Shown piece after piece: positions 40,856 to 50,234 of a stretch of 64,000 nt of DNA. Under the pieces are notes generated by a model. The model was not told the origin of the DNA and did not search any database. It worked only from the letters and a program-made list of their open reading frames with translations. A program made the position numbers and the translations under genes. Position 1 is the first letter of the stretch. Each line of letters starts with the position of its first letter. The stretch spans positions 62,001 to 126,000 of the forward strand of contig NZ_PYGD01000009.1 of NCBI RefSeq assembly GCF_003014535.1. Reading direction: 5' to 3'. The stretch comes from Taibaiella chishuiensis. GTDB taxonomy: Bacteria; Bacteroidota; Bacteroidia; Chitinophagales; Chitinophagaceae.

Positions 40856-43800
40856 ATGAAACCAACCTTATCCCGTGTCAACAACCCGGCGTTGCCCAAG
40901 GTATGCCTGTTACTCTTTGCCCTGCTTACGGGCGTTGCCCTTGCCCGGGGCCAGTCGGTTATCAGTACGGCCTCTTCGCTGAGTAACAATGAGACCGTTG
41001 CGACTGTTACCCTCAATTTTCAGAACACCAATGCATTCCCCGTTGTGATTACCGATATCTCGGGTGTACTAACGGACTACGGTAGCCAGACCGTATCGCT
41101 ATGGTATAAGAACTCGGCGGTAAACGGTGTGCCGGGTCCGATTGATGCAACCAATGGCTGGACCTTGAATGGCAGCACCAGTGTTAATAGTTACGGCAAC
41201 AGTACCACTACGGCCACCCAGCCTTTTTTCCAGGGCATCAGCCTTACGGTGCCGGGTAATACGACCTACGGACTGGCTATCCTGGGCATGTCCTCGGTGG
41301 GCACTTTGCGCGTAGGGGTACTTACTGCGCCCATTACGGTCTCGGCGGATGGTTGCAGTATTCATACCGGGCCTGCTATAGGTTTTGGCGGTGCATCGGC
41401 GCCTCCGGCTGCCCCTGCTATTGCTTCCCGCGGTTGGATCGGCAGTATTAAATTTATGCCGGCCGCATCCTGTACGGGTAGTCCCGTTGCCGCAGTGGTT
41501 ACGGGCCTGGGCAGTATTTGCTCCGGCACTGCCTTTACCTTATCTGCCAGCGGGTATACAACAGCCGCAGGCGTTACGCACCAATGGCAGTATTATAACG
41601 TTGCCGCTGCCCTCTGGAGCGATATCGCCGGCGCCACAGGGCCGGAGCTTGTTGTTGCTTCCGGGATCACGGCGGCTACACAATACCGTATGGTGTCGAC
41701 CTGTGTTGCTTCTGGTCTGCAGGGCATTTCCAATGCTTTTACTATGGGGATCGGCGCAGGCCTGGCTGCCGGTACTTATACCATCAACAAAAATCAACCT
41801 GCTTCGGCAACCAATTTTGTTTCTTTTGCTGCTGCCACTGCTGCTTTGGGCTGTGGTATAACGGGGCCTGTAGTGCTCGACGTGACGCCGGGATCGGGGC
41901 CATATACAGAGATGCTGCGCGTTGGGAACATACCGGGAGCCAGCGCCGTCAACACCGTTAAGATAAACGGCAATGGTAACCGGGTACAGTACTATAACGT
42001 GTATGACATGGAAAATCTGCAACTGCTGAGGCTTACCGGTGCGAAATACGTGAAAATAGATAGCCTCACGTTCAAAACCCTGTCCCCATTGGAAGGTTGC
42101 GGGGCCTTGTTCACCGGTGGCTGCGCCTACGACAGTCTTACCCGTTGTTTTTTTGATATGACTTCGATCACCGGAAATACCGGTCCGACCGGTTTAACCA
42201 ATTCAAACGGTATTATGTTTTCGTCCTCACCTATAATGGCTGGTGCTATAGGCGAAAATGGCCGGAATTGTTATATTGGTTATAACCATGTTAAAGGCCC
42301 GGCTGTAAACGGAGGTCCCTTTTATGGCATCAGCTTAGGATACAGTGTGAGCGACAGCAATAACGTAATTGCGCATAACGAGGTGGAAAACTTTGCCTAT
42401 TTAGGTATCCATGCAAATAGTTCCCGTAATGTGAAGATCCTGTACAATAATATTCACCGGAGTACAAAAGTTACTGATAACTATTTTTACGGCATCAATA
42501 CCGGCTTTTATTCTAATTACCTAAACTATAATATGCCTTCCCGGGTTGAGGTTATCGGTAACCGTATCCATAATCCATCGGCCGGTAATACGTTTAGCGG
42601 AACATTCTATGGCATCGGGACAGGTAACGGGACCTGGTGGAGTGACACGCTACATAATGATACCATAATTATCGCCAATAACGCGATCTATAATATTGCG
42701 TCCGAATCTGCGGCACAATGTTGGGGCATCTTTTTGGGTAACGGGAATTCAACCAGCCACTATATCTATCATAATACGGTTGCTATTAGCGGTAGTGCCG
42801 GCAATACCGGCATCAGACGGGGTATATGGTTGAATAATTATTCCCCGTTGGGTAATGATACCAATACGGTTCAGCTTAAAAACAACCTGGTAACCGTTAC
42901 CGGCGGTACACCGGGAACAACGTATGGTTTTCTCTACAACTATTTTAACGGGGCTGTAAGCTGGAACGTTAATGCGCAACGCAATAACTTCTATGTGGGC
43001 GCCCCCGCGGCGGGGCAGTTCTATGGTGGCCGGCAGAGTGTCGATTATCCAACAATGGCCGCTTACCAGGCGGCGTTCCCTACCCAGGAAGTAGGGTCGT
43101 TGAGCGTAGATCCGCAATATCTTGCCCCGGCTGCCGGCGACCTGACACCCCAAAACATAAGCCTGCAGGGCAATGGGGTCAATCTCCTGTCTGTAGTACC
43201 TTTGGATATTAATGGCAGGGCGCGTTCTGCTACGCCTACACCCGGCGCTTTCGAGTTCTCGACCGATGCCGGGGTTACCGCCTTGAATGCGCCAGTGGGC
43301 CCGTTCTGCAGCAGCCTCAAGCAGGTTAAGGTAACGATCGCTAACCTGGGGCTTAATGTAATCAATACCGTGCAGGTTAACTGGTCGCTGAATGGCATAC
43401 TGCAAACACCAGTATCCTACAGCGGTACGCTGGCAGTAGCAGGCAACCCCGGCAGTACGGCCGTCGTTACCCTGGGCAACGGTTTGTTCCTGCCCAACAG
43501 CATCACCGAGCTTAAGGCCTGGACCAGTATGCCCAATGGTTTTCCCGACGGGATCAACGATAACGATACGCTGGTAACCCTGCTACAGCCATCCAGCAGC
43601 CTGTCGGTAAATCTCGGTCCCGATGCGGCTATCTGCACCGGTACTACCTACCAGCTTAATGCGGGTTTTGCCGGCGCCACCTATCTCTGGGATAATGGCG
43701 CTGTTACACAGACCCGCAATGTGGCAACGGCGGGCGCCTATTATGTAAAAGTTACCGGGGCCAATGGTTGTATCGGTATGGATACCTTCCAACTGAGCCT

Positions 43801-44542
43801 GCGGCCCCTGCCCCTGGTCGACCTGGGCCCCGACCAGGCCATCTGCTACGGTACCACCACTACGCTCGACCCCGGTAATATAGGCCTGGCCTACCTCTGG
43901 GATGATGGCTCCACGAACCAGTCCCGTACCGTGGATACTTCAGGCATTTATACCGTGGATGTAACTGATGTTTTCGGTTGCGTGGGTACCGACGATGTGA
44001 CGGTGGTGCTGAAAGATATACCACGGGTAGACGGGATCAATGCTGTTTACGGCGATACGGCTACCTACACCTTTAACCCGATCAATCCTTTATTTGTCCT
44101 GAATTATACCTGGAATTTCGGCGATGGTTCGCCGCTTAAAACCGGGGCCGTGGTACAACACCGCTACGCCGTAAACGGCATCTATACCGTAGACCTTATG
44201 GTGGAAGGGGAATGTACCGGTTTGATCCGCCACCAGTCCCGGACCGTAGATGTGTTTGATGCCGGTGGCGGCACCGGGCTGGCGGTGCTCGACGATCCCG
44301 GCGGCATCCTGGTCTATCCGAACCCGGCCAGGGGCTGGCTGACGGTGACGGTGAAAGGCGGGCTAAAGATCCGGTCGGTGACGGCGATGAATATGCTCGG
44401 GCAAAAAGTATACCAACAGGAAGCGGATAAGAGGAGCAGCCTGGTACTGCCCACTTCGGGACTTGCCGCCGGTATATACACCTTGAAAATAGAAACCGAT
44501 CAAGGCATACGCAGCCGTAAATTCGAGGTAAGATATCCTTAA
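40856..44542 (+). CDS. Large T9SS protein with right-handed beta-helix, Ig-like and PKD domains, first paralogue
   Basis: 1228 residues with a signal peptide (core VCLLLFALLTGVALARG, to about residue 33). The order is: N-terminal beta domain (35-195); an Ig-like segment (about 205-300); a parallel beta-helix region (about 310-700: VVLDVTPGSGPYTE, VKINGNGNRV, then repeated I-x-x-N-x-I and N-N-I/V turns); a CARDB-like domain (about 810-905); two short repeats each with L-G-P-D-x-A-I-C and Y-L-W-D-x-G; a PKD domain with WNFGDGSP; and a T9SS type A sorting domain (about 1150-1228: VYPNPARGWLTVTVKGG). Beta-helix domains in secreted proteins often bind or cleave polysaccharides; no catalytic residues could be assigned. 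A paralogue follows directly. Confidence 0.88.
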   Translation: MKPTLSRVNNPALPKVCLLLFALLTGVALARGQSVISTASSLSNNETVATVTLNFQNTNAFPVVITDISGVLTDYGSQTVSLWYKNSAVNGVPGPIDATNGWTLNGSTSVNSYGNSTTTATQPFFQGISLTVPGNTTYGLAILGMSSVGTLRVGVLTAPITVSADGCSIHTGPAIGFGGASAPPAAPAIASRGWIGSIKFMPAASCTGSPVAAVVTGLGSICSGTAFTLSASGYTTAAGVTHQWQYYNVAAALWSDIAGATGPELVVASGITAATQYRMVSTCVASGLQGISNAFTMGIGAGLAAGTYTINKNQPASATNFVSFAAATAALGCGITGPVVLDVTPGSGPYTEMLRVGNIPGASAVNTVKINGNGNRVQYYNVYDMENLQLLRLTGAKYVKIDSLTFKTLSPLEGCGALFTGGCAYDSLTRCFFDMTSITGNTGPTGLTNSNGIMFSSSPIMAGAIGENGRNCYIGYNHVKGPAVNGGPFYGISLGYSVSDSNNVIAHNEVENFAYLGIHANSSRNVKILYNNIHRSTKVTDNYFYGINTGFYSNYLNYNMPSRVEVIGNRIHNPSAGNTFSGTFYGIGTGNGTWWSDTLHNDTIIIANNAIYNIASESAAQCWGIFLGNGNSTSHYIYHNTVAISGSAGNTGIRRGIWLNNYSPLGNDTNTVQLKNNLVTVTGGTPGTTYGFLYNYFNGAVSWNVNAQRNNFYVGAPAAGQFYGGRQSVDYPTMAAYQAAFPTQEVGSLSVDPQYLAPAAGDLTPQNISLQGNGVNLLSVVPLDINGRARSATPTPGAFEFSTDAGVTALNAPVGPFCSSLKQVKVTIANLGLNVINTVQVNWSLNGILQTPVSYSGTLAVAGNPGSTAVVTLGNGLFLPNSITELKAWTSMPNGFPDGINDNDTLVTLLQPSSSLSVNLGPDAAICTGTTYQLNAGFAGATYLWDNGAVTQTRNVATAGAYYVKVTGANGCIGMDTFQLSLRPLPLVDLGPDQAICYGTTTTLDPGNIGLAYLWDDGSTNQSRTVDTSGIYTVDVTDVFGCVGTDDVTVVLKDIPRVDGINAVYGDTATYTFNPINPLFVLNYTWNFGDGSPLKTGAVVQHRYAVNGIYTVDLMVEGECTGLIRHQSRTVDVFDAGGGTGLAVLDDPGGILVYPNPARGWLTVTVKGGLKIRSVTAMNMLGQKVYQQEADKRSSLVLPTSGLAAGIYTLKIETDQGIRSRKFEVRYP

Positions 44543-44557
44543 CCTGCACACTGAAAA

Positions 44558-44590
44558 CAGGAGGTCCGGAGCCGGACCTCCTGTTTTTTT
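44558..44590 (+). terminator. Rho-independent terminator after the first beta-helix gene
   Basis: An 11-base stem (caggaggtccg / cggacctcctg) with a gagc loop followed by seven T residues, 16 bases past the stop codon. Confidence 0.92.
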
Positions 44591-44615
44591 ATGAGACATA
44601 AGAAATGTAAAACGT

Positions 44616-44650
44616 ATATGTTAATAAATTGTAAATTTGCATATGTTAAT
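44616..44650 (+). repeat. Direct repeat flanking a -7 box
   Basis: ATATGTTAAT occurs at 44616-44625 and 44641-44650, 25 bases apart, on either side of the -7 box at 44632-44639. It may be a regulator-binding site or chance in AT-rich DNA. Confidence 0.45.
44632..44639 (+). promoter_or_regulatory. -7 box of the second beta-helix gene
   Basis: TAAATTTG, an exact TAnnTTTG match. Predicted start near 44644 leaves a leader of about 81 bases. Confidence 0.5.
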
Positions 44651-44724
44651 GCCCCCAATCCCTAACCCGCCTACCTGAATATTTGCCTTGTGGCAATTTG
44701 CAGGCAGGTACAAAATGAAAACCA

Positions 44725-47700
44725 ATGCAAAAAGCCAATCGATTATTCCTGCTCTTCCTGCTGGCAATATGCCCGCTGGCGATGCGGGCACAGACCGCCT
44801 ATTTCACCGATGGCACCGCCCAAACTCCGACCCCTGATTATGGACCTGTATACCGCAGTTCTGCAGCCTCTTCCGATGATCTGAGCCGCTACGCTTACCT
44901 CTATACCGAGGCAGAGCTGGCGGCCAAAGGCATTCTGCCGGGAGCTACCATTACCCAGCTGGGTTGGGTAAAGAACAATACGGCAGCTACCACGGGTGGC
45001 GGTGTTTTCAGGATTTTTATGAAAAACTCGCTGACTGCCGCTTATGCCCCTTTCGACGCTTCCTGGGCCGGTCTGAAAGGCGGGACCTCGCTGGTATATG
45101 AAAACCTGAACCAGAGCATACCTGCTACCGTAACGCCCAACTATGTCACCTTTGCGCTAAGCGCCCCCGGATTTGTCTATACCGGCGGATCGTTGGAGAT
45201 CCTTACTGAATGGGATATCAGCCAGGTAAGCGGCAATCCCACCACAGGCGCTTTCAACTGGATGTTGTCGCTCGTAGATCAACGCACCTACGGGCGCAAC
45301 GGCAACAACCCGGCCAATCTTACTACCGTGGGAAGAACGGTTACCGGCCGGCGGCCTTACCTGATGATGAGCTATACGCCCGGCCTTGCCTGTTCGGGAA
45401 CGCCTGTAGCCGGTATTGCCACGATCAACAAGACCTCCGACTCGGTATGCCCCCTGGCCCCGCTCGTGCTTGGGCTAACCGGCAGCGGTGCCAATACAGG
45501 ACTTACTTACGAATGGGAAAGTTCGCCCACCGACAACCCCTTTACGCCTACGAGTATCAGCACTGCCTCCCCGGTGGCATCGCTGGGTATTACCGCCTCC
45601 TTGAACACCACCTGGTACCGGGCAAAAGTGCGCTGTAACAATGGCACCCCGGCCTACTCCGTTCCGCTGCTGCTGCCGGTTGTTGCGGGGCTCCCCGCTG
45701 GTAATTATACGATCAATAAAAGCCTGCCTACAGGCGGTGCCAATTTTACTTCGTTTAAGGATGCCCTCATCGCCCTGGATTGCGGTATTACCGGTCCTGT
45801 GGTTTTTGACGTCGTACCCAACCCGGCTCCCTACGAAGAGCCCGTATTTTTTTCGGAAATACGGGGCGCCTCGGCGGTAAATACGGTAAAGATTAATGGA
45901 CATGGTGCTTTCCTGTACTATTATACAGGCATTATCTCGCGCCAGGTACTTACCTTGTCCGGTACCAAATACCTGAAAATTGACAGCCTGAATATAACCT
46001 GCGGCGGCATGAATTTCGGTACTTCCGGCTGGGCAGCGCTCATCACCAATGGCGCGGCCTACGACAGTATTACCAATTGTGTCATTAACGTAAACAATAG
46101 CGGACCCCTGGGCAGCAATATCAACGGTATCTGTTTCAGTGCCTCGAATACTTCGCCCACCGTAGCAGGGAACAACGGATCGCATATCTACCTGGGTGGA
46201 AACCGGATAAGGGGAATCACGCTTGAAGGTGGTCCTGAGTATGCGATTACCATTTGCGGGGCATCAGACAGCAATACCATTGCAAACAATATCCTGGAGA
46301 ATTTCGCATCAACCGGTATCTATATCGACGGGGCTACCGGTACAAAAGTGCTGAACAACGAGCTGCACCGGAAAACGAAAACCAATGTTCCCGATTTCTA
46401 TGGTATACGTACTGCAGGCATTGCGCCAGGTACGATTGTTACCGGTAACCGGATACATAGCCCGGGCGGTACGCTTATAAATTTTGGCGGTAGTGTCTAC
46501 GGCATTTATGCCGCCGGTAAAGGAACGCCGGCCAACAGGAACCTGTATGCCAACAATGCCATCTATAATATTAACCAGGGAGGAGTTATATACGGTATCC
46601 ACGCGCCTGCCGCGACGCAGTCCGATTTTATACATAATACCGTCGATATCGCGGTGCCCATAAACGCATGGCCTACGGGCTTTGTGCGGGGTATTTCCGT
46701 TTCGGGAACGAATACCGGTATCCAGGTACGCAACAATATAGTATCCATAACCGGGGGCAACAACGGGGCCAAGTATGGCTTCTACTACGACCTGGCTACT
46801 GCCGTTGCCGATGCGGGGCGCAATAACTTTTATGTCAACTCCACGCAGCCGGGTGCTCAATCCTATGGTTATTACACCACGGCCTATGCCACCATGGCTG
46901 CTTTCCAGGCTGCTTACCCGGCGCTGGAAGTGGGCTCTTTAAGCCAGGCGCCGCAGTACGCCAATGTCACGGGCGGTAACTTTCTGCCGCTTAACGGCAA
47001 TCTTTATAACAACGGCCTCAACATGCAGACCCTGGTACCCACAGATATCAACGGGATTGCAAGACCTGCAGCACCCACGCCAGGCGCTTTCCAGGTGTCC
47101 TCTTCGCAAATCAACAATGCCGGCGCCCTGGCGCTGATCCAGCCCTCCGGCTCCTTCTGCAGCGGCCCGAGGCCGGTTAAGGCAGCCATCGTTAACGCAG
47201 GCATCAATACCCTGAATACCGTGGAGGTGCACTGGATGGTGAACGGGGTAACGCAGCCTGTGCTCAGTTATACCACGCCCATTCCCGGTATGGGCAGCAG
47301 CGACAATGTGGATACGGTAGATCTTGGTACTGCCGTATTCCCTGCGGGCGTACTCTCGGTGGTTAAAATATGGACGGCTATGCCCAATGGTCAGCCCGAC
47401 GGCCTTACCGCCAACGATACGCTTACCGTTTCGGTGCAACCCGTTTACAGCATAATGCCAGGACTGGGCAATGATACCGCGATATGTGCGGGCGATACAC
47501 TGGCGTTAAATGCCGGTAACCCCGGAGGCAGCTATCTGTGGAGCGATGGCAGTACGGGCCAGGGTATAGCGGTGACTGCCGCGGGCACGTACTTTGTTAC
47601 CGTTACTGCCGCCAATGGCTGTGTGGGCTCCGATACGCTGCATCTTACCGTTACACCGCTACCCCTGGTGAACCTGGGCAATGATACGGTCATATGTCCC

Positions 47701-48378
47701 GGCACAGCATTGGTGCTGGATGCCGGTAACCCGGGGGCGGCCTACCTCTGGAACGATGGCAGCACAGGTCAGACCCTTACGGTATCGGCCGGGGCAACCT
47801 ATAGCGTGGCCGTAACGGCAGATGCTTGTACCGGCGTCGATTCCATTACCGTATCGCTGACCAGCCTGCCTGTAGCCGACAGTATTAACGCGGTTTACAA
47901 CAGCGCGGCGACTTATACCTTCACGGTATACAATCCGCAGTTTGCACATACGTACACCTGGAACTTCGGCGACGGCACGCCGGTGGCAACGGGCGTGTCG
48001 GTAGCCCATACCTACACCGCTAATGGTACTTACGTCGTTACCCTGTCTATGGACGGCGACTGCAGCGACACCACCGTTACCATGAGCCTAAGCCTGGTGG
48101 TATCCGATGCGGTTACCGGTATCGAAGACCGTTATGCGGCCGGCGATTGGCTGCTGTATCCTAATCCTGCTAAAAATTTCCTGTTGTTGGAAAGTAAGTC
48201 GGGAGCAGCCTTTAAACAGGTTGAGATATTTACGGCCACCGGGCAGCGGGTATTCCATATGGCTACAGGCAAGAGCCGGTTACGTATCGGGACTGCCGGC
48301 TGGGCGCCGGGCGTTTACCTGCTTAAGGTCGGTGCTGCCGATGGCCCGGCTATGCGCAGGTTCGAGATCCTGAAATAA
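44725..48378 (+). CDS. Large T9SS protein with beta-helix, Ig-like and PKD domains, second paralogue
   Basis: 1217 residues with signal peptide MQKANRLFLLFLLAICPLAM. The N-terminal domain (about 24-225: YTEAELAAKGILPGATITQL, GRRPYLMMSYTPG) differs from that of the first paralogue. From about residue 225 on the order is the same: Ig-like, beta-helix (TINKSLPTGGANFTSFKDAL, GPVVFDVVPNPAPYEE), CARDB-like, two L-G-N-D-T-x-I-C repeats with Y-L-W-x-D-G-S-T-G-Q, PKD (WNFGDGTPVATG) and a type A sorting domain (WLLYPNPAKNFLLLESKSG). The pair thus arose by duplication with exchange or loss at the N-terminus. It has its own promoter and terminator, so the two can be expressed independently. Confidence 0.88.
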   Translation: MQKANRLFLLFLLAICPLAMRAQTAYFTDGTAQTPTPDYGPVYRSSAASSDDLSRYAYLYTEAELAAKGILPGATITQLGWVKNNTAATTGGGVFRIFMKNSLTAAYAPFDASWAGLKGGTSLVYENLNQSIPATVTPNYVTFALSAPGFVYTGGSLEILTEWDISQVSGNPTTGAFNWMLSLVDQRTYGRNGNNPANLTTVGRTVTGRRPYLMMSYTPGLACSGTPVAGIATINKTSDSVCPLAPLVLGLTGSGANTGLTYEWESSPTDNPFTPTSISTASPVASLGITASLNTTWYRAKVRCNNGTPAYSVPLLLPVVAGLPAGNYTINKSLPTGGANFTSFKDALIALDCGITGPVVFDVVPNPAPYEEPVFFSEIRGASAVNTVKINGHGAFLYYYTGIISRQVLTLSGTKYLKIDSLNITCGGMNFGTSGWAALITNGAAYDSITNCVINVNNSGPLGSNINGICFSASNTSPTVAGNNGSHIYLGGNRIRGITLEGGPEYAITICGASDSNTIANNILENFASTGIYIDGATGTKVLNNELHRKTKTNVPDFYGIRTAGIAPGTIVTGNRIHSPGGTLINFGGSVYGIYAAGKGTPANRNLYANNAIYNINQGGVIYGIHAPAATQSDFIHNTVDIAVPINAWPTGFVRGISVSGTNTGIQVRNNIVSITGGNNGAKYGFYYDLATAVADAGRNNFYVNSTQPGAQSYGYYTTAYATMAAFQAAYPALEVGSLSQAPQYANVTGGNFLPLNGNLYNNGLNMQTLVPTDINGIARPAAPTPGAFQVSSSQINNAGALALIQPSGSFCSGPRPVKAAIVNAGINTLNTVEVHWMVNGVTQPVLSYTTPIPGMGSSDNVDTVDLGTAVFPAGVLSVVKIWTAMPNGQPDGLTANDTLTVSVQPVYSIMPGLGNDTAICAGDTLALNAGNPGGSYLWSDGSTGQGIAVTAAGTYFVTVTAANGCVGSDTLHLTVTPLPLVNLGNDTVICPGTALVLDAGNPGAAYLWNDGSTGQTLTVSAGATYSVAVTADACTGVDSITVSLTSLPVADSINAVYNSAATYTFTVYNPQFAHTYTWNFGDGTPVATGVSVAHTYTANGTYVVTLSMDGDCSDTTVTMSLSLVVSDAVTGIEDRYAAGDWLLYPNPAKNFLLLESKSGAAFKQVEIFTATGQRVFHMATGKSRLRIGTAGWAPGVYLLKVGAADGPAMRRFEILK

Positions 48379-48407
48379 GAGACAGGTATCCATATTGGTT
48401 CGTGTTG

Positions 48408-48472
48408 TTACAGCCCGCTTTCAGCGGGCTGTAACTTTTTTCGCCCTGAAGGCGGGTTGATTTTTTTTAACG
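48408..48472 (+). terminator. Double terminator after the second beta-helix gene
   Basis: The first hairpin has a 12-base stem (ttacagcccgct / agcgggctgtaa, 48408-48434) followed by ctttttt. A second, cgcc-ctgaa-ggcg (48442-48454), is followed by a run of eight T. Confidence 0.88.
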
Positions 48473-48733
48473 TAAAACGGGTAATCGCGCGTGCCGGAGC
48501 GCTATTGCGGATCATCTTTTCTGTCTTCTTTTTATACCGGTGTTATATGCTTAGCATAAATTTAACTTAAAGTAAACCAGGTTATTGTATTTGCTATATC
48601 CGGATTCGTCCCTGCAAAGAGGGCGAACAGATTATTTTTAAAAACGAATTATTTTTAGCTGTACTATTTATCCGTTTTTTGGTTTTATATTAGCATTAAA
48701 TTAATTTCTAAAATCAAAAAACCAACCCAAAAA
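48473..48733. other. Intergenic region before the three-gene small exported family
   Basis: AT-rich in its right half (48540-48730). No gene is visible. TATATTAG at 48687-48694 is a weak -7 candidate following a ttttttgg, and a leader rich in A (aaatcaaaaaaccaaccc) precedes the first ATG. Confidence 0.4.
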
Positions 48734-49138
48734 ATGAAAAAAACAATCCTCTCCCTGGTGGCTATCCTGGGATGCGCAATCGGAGCCTCTGCACAGGTTA
48801 ATATGAAGCTGGAAAACAATACCCAACAGTATTTTACCGGTACCCTGCTCGACAATACCTGGACCGGCACCACTCCTCCGATGTATATGGATATTCCCAA
48901 TAACCAGGCATCCATCCGCTATAGCCCACCGGTACAGACCGGCGGTCCGCTGACCAGCACTGCGGCCTGGAGGGGTATCCAGTTACGCGCTTATCCGTCC
49001 GGTATCTATTATTCACCGGTTTATTTCACCACTACGCCTTTTGCGGCTTCGCCCATCCCATTCGGTCCCGGCATCCCGGTTAATGTTTTCTGCGACGTTA
49101 TCAGCCCTACCGATATCCTGGTGCGGATCAATCCATAA
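48734..49138 (+). CDS. Small exported protein, tandem family copy 1
   Basis: 134 residues with a signal peptide (MKKTILSLVAILGCAIGASA). I do not recognise the mature domain (about 113 residues, beta-rich, no Cys pair). It shares with copies 2 and 3 the sequence Q-x-N-x-x-L-x-x-N-N-T/S-x-Q-Y-F, D-N-x-W-x-G-T-T/A-P-P-x-Y-x-D, W-R-G-I-x-L-R-A-Y-P-S, Y-Y-x-P-V-Y-F and a C-terminal P-T/N-D/N-I-x-V/I-x-I. It carries no T9SS sorting domain and no lipobox, so periplasmic or secreted. It follows a double terminator, so these three form their own unit. Confidence 0.85.
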   Translation: MKKTILSLVAILGCAIGASAQVNMKLENNTQQYFTGTLLDNTWTGTTPPMYMDIPNNQASIRYSPPVQTGGPLTSTAAWRGIQLRAYPSGIYYSPVYFTTTPFAASPIPFGPGIPVNVFCDVISPTDILVRINP

Positions 49139-49246
49139 TAACGACTCTATTGGCGCCGGAAGCATGGTCTTCCGGCGTTGTTATTGACCAGCGGTCCGCC
49201 GTTTCGTGGTCGCTCCTTGTTTTTAATCACCTATCCTTTTCTCCTT

Positions 49247-49651
49247 ATGAAAAAAATATTACTCTCCCTGGTCTTGCTGGCAGGCCTTTTCCGTGCTTCG
49301 GCGCAGCCTGTTACCCTGACTGTAGACAACAATACGCCCCAGTATTTTATCGGCACGATCGTGGATAATAACTGGACCGGCGCCACGCCGCCCAGTTATA
49401 TGGATATGCCCAACAATATGACCTCGGGTGTGTTGGGCGTGCCGGTACAAACCGGCTTCCCGCTGGCCTCGGTATACGACTGGCGCGGTATTGTGCTGCG
49501 GGCTTATCCTTCATTATTGTATTACTTCCCGGTGTATTTTAACGCACCGCCCTATGCGGCTCCCATGCAGGGATTGCCCGGTACGATACCCTATAATATC
49601 GATTGCCGTATTACAGGACCGAACGATATCTATATCCGTTTTACGCCCTGA
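49247..49651 (+). CDS. Small exported protein, tandem family copy 2
   Basis: 134 residues from ATG at 49247 (MKKILLSLVLLAGLFRASAQ, signal peptide); an upstream in-frame start at 49178 would bury the signal peptide. The mature part repeats the family pattern: VDNNTPQYFIGTIVDNNWTG, ATPPSYMDMPNN, DWRGIVLRAYPS and YYFPVYF. It is the most diverged of the three, with PFLASV-type changes in the middle. The gap to copy 1 is 108 bases and to copy 3 is 75 bases, without terminator hairpins, so one transcript is likely. Function unknown. Confidence 0.85.
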   Translation: MKKILLSLVLLAGLFRASAQPVTLTVDNNTPQYFIGTIVDNNWTGATPPSYMDMPNNMTSGVLGVPVQTGFPLASVYDWRGIVLRAYPSLLYYFPVYFNAPPYAAPMQGLPGTIPYNIDCRITGPNDIYIRFTP

Positions 49652-49726
49652 GCTGAGCGCCTCTATACCCGTATAAATCCATAACCCCGATTCCTTAATT
49701 CAACAACCAAACCATTTTTAAACACG

Positions 49727-50122
49727 ATGAAAAAAATCATGCTTTCCCTGTGTGCGGTACTGGGCATCAGTGCCGCCGCCTCCGCCCAGATCAGCCTTAC
49801 GGTCAATAACAATTCGCCGCAGTACTTTACGGCCTGCCTGCTGGATAATGCCTGGGGCGGTACCACACCACCCATGTACCTGGACCTGGTCAATAACCAG
49901 GTACAGGTGAGGCAGCCGATTACCTGGAATGGGACTGCCCTTACTGCTATCGCTAATTGGAGAGGCATTTACCTGCGCGCTTATCCTTCCGGTATTTATT
50001 ATTTCCCCGTGTATTTTACCACGGTTCCTTATGCCGGCGTGGCTTCGGGCCCGGGCGTTACGGCTTACAACATTACCTGTAGCGTAACCAGCCCTACCAA
50101 TATCTTTGTAAAGATCAACTAG
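49727..50122 (+). CDS. Small exported protein, tandem family copy 3
   Basis: 131 residues (MKKIMLSLCAVLGISAAASA, signal peptide). The mature part reads VNNNSPQYFTACLLDNAWGG, TTPPMYLDLVNN, NWRGIYLRAYPSGIYYFPVY and ends in SPTNIFVKIN, closest to copy 1. The absolutely shared W-R-G-I and L-R-A-Y-P-S blocks suggest a common binding or folding core. It ends 24 bases before a terminator. Without database search I cannot exclude that this is a named DUF. Confidence 0.85.
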   Translation: MKKIMLSLCAVLGISAAASAQISLTVNNNSPQYFTACLLDNAWGGTTPPMYLDLVNNQVQVRQPITWNGTALTAIANWRGIYLRAYPSGIYYFPVYFTTVPYAGVASGPGVTAYNITCSVTSPTNIFVKIN

Positions 50123-50145
50123 TACAGGATAGGTTCAGAAGACAG

Positions 50146-50167
50146 CAGCCCCGCAATAGCGGGGCTG
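50146..50167 (+). terminator. Terminator after the small exported family
   Basis: A nine-base stem (cagccccgc / gcggggctg) with an aata loop followed by tttgttt. Confidence 0.85.
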
Positions 50168-50192
50168 TTTGTTTGCCGGCGGGCACGAAAAA

Positions 50193-50210
50193 GCCTCCCG
50201 GAAGGGAGGC
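50193..50210 (-). terminator. Terminator after the DUF937 gene
   Basis: A seven-base stem (gcctccc / gggaggc) with a ggaa loop, followed on the minus strand by ttttcgtgccc; 25 bases past the stop codon. Confidence 0.75.
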
Positions 50211-50234
50211 CTGTCGTTATGGGGTCAACCTGTA

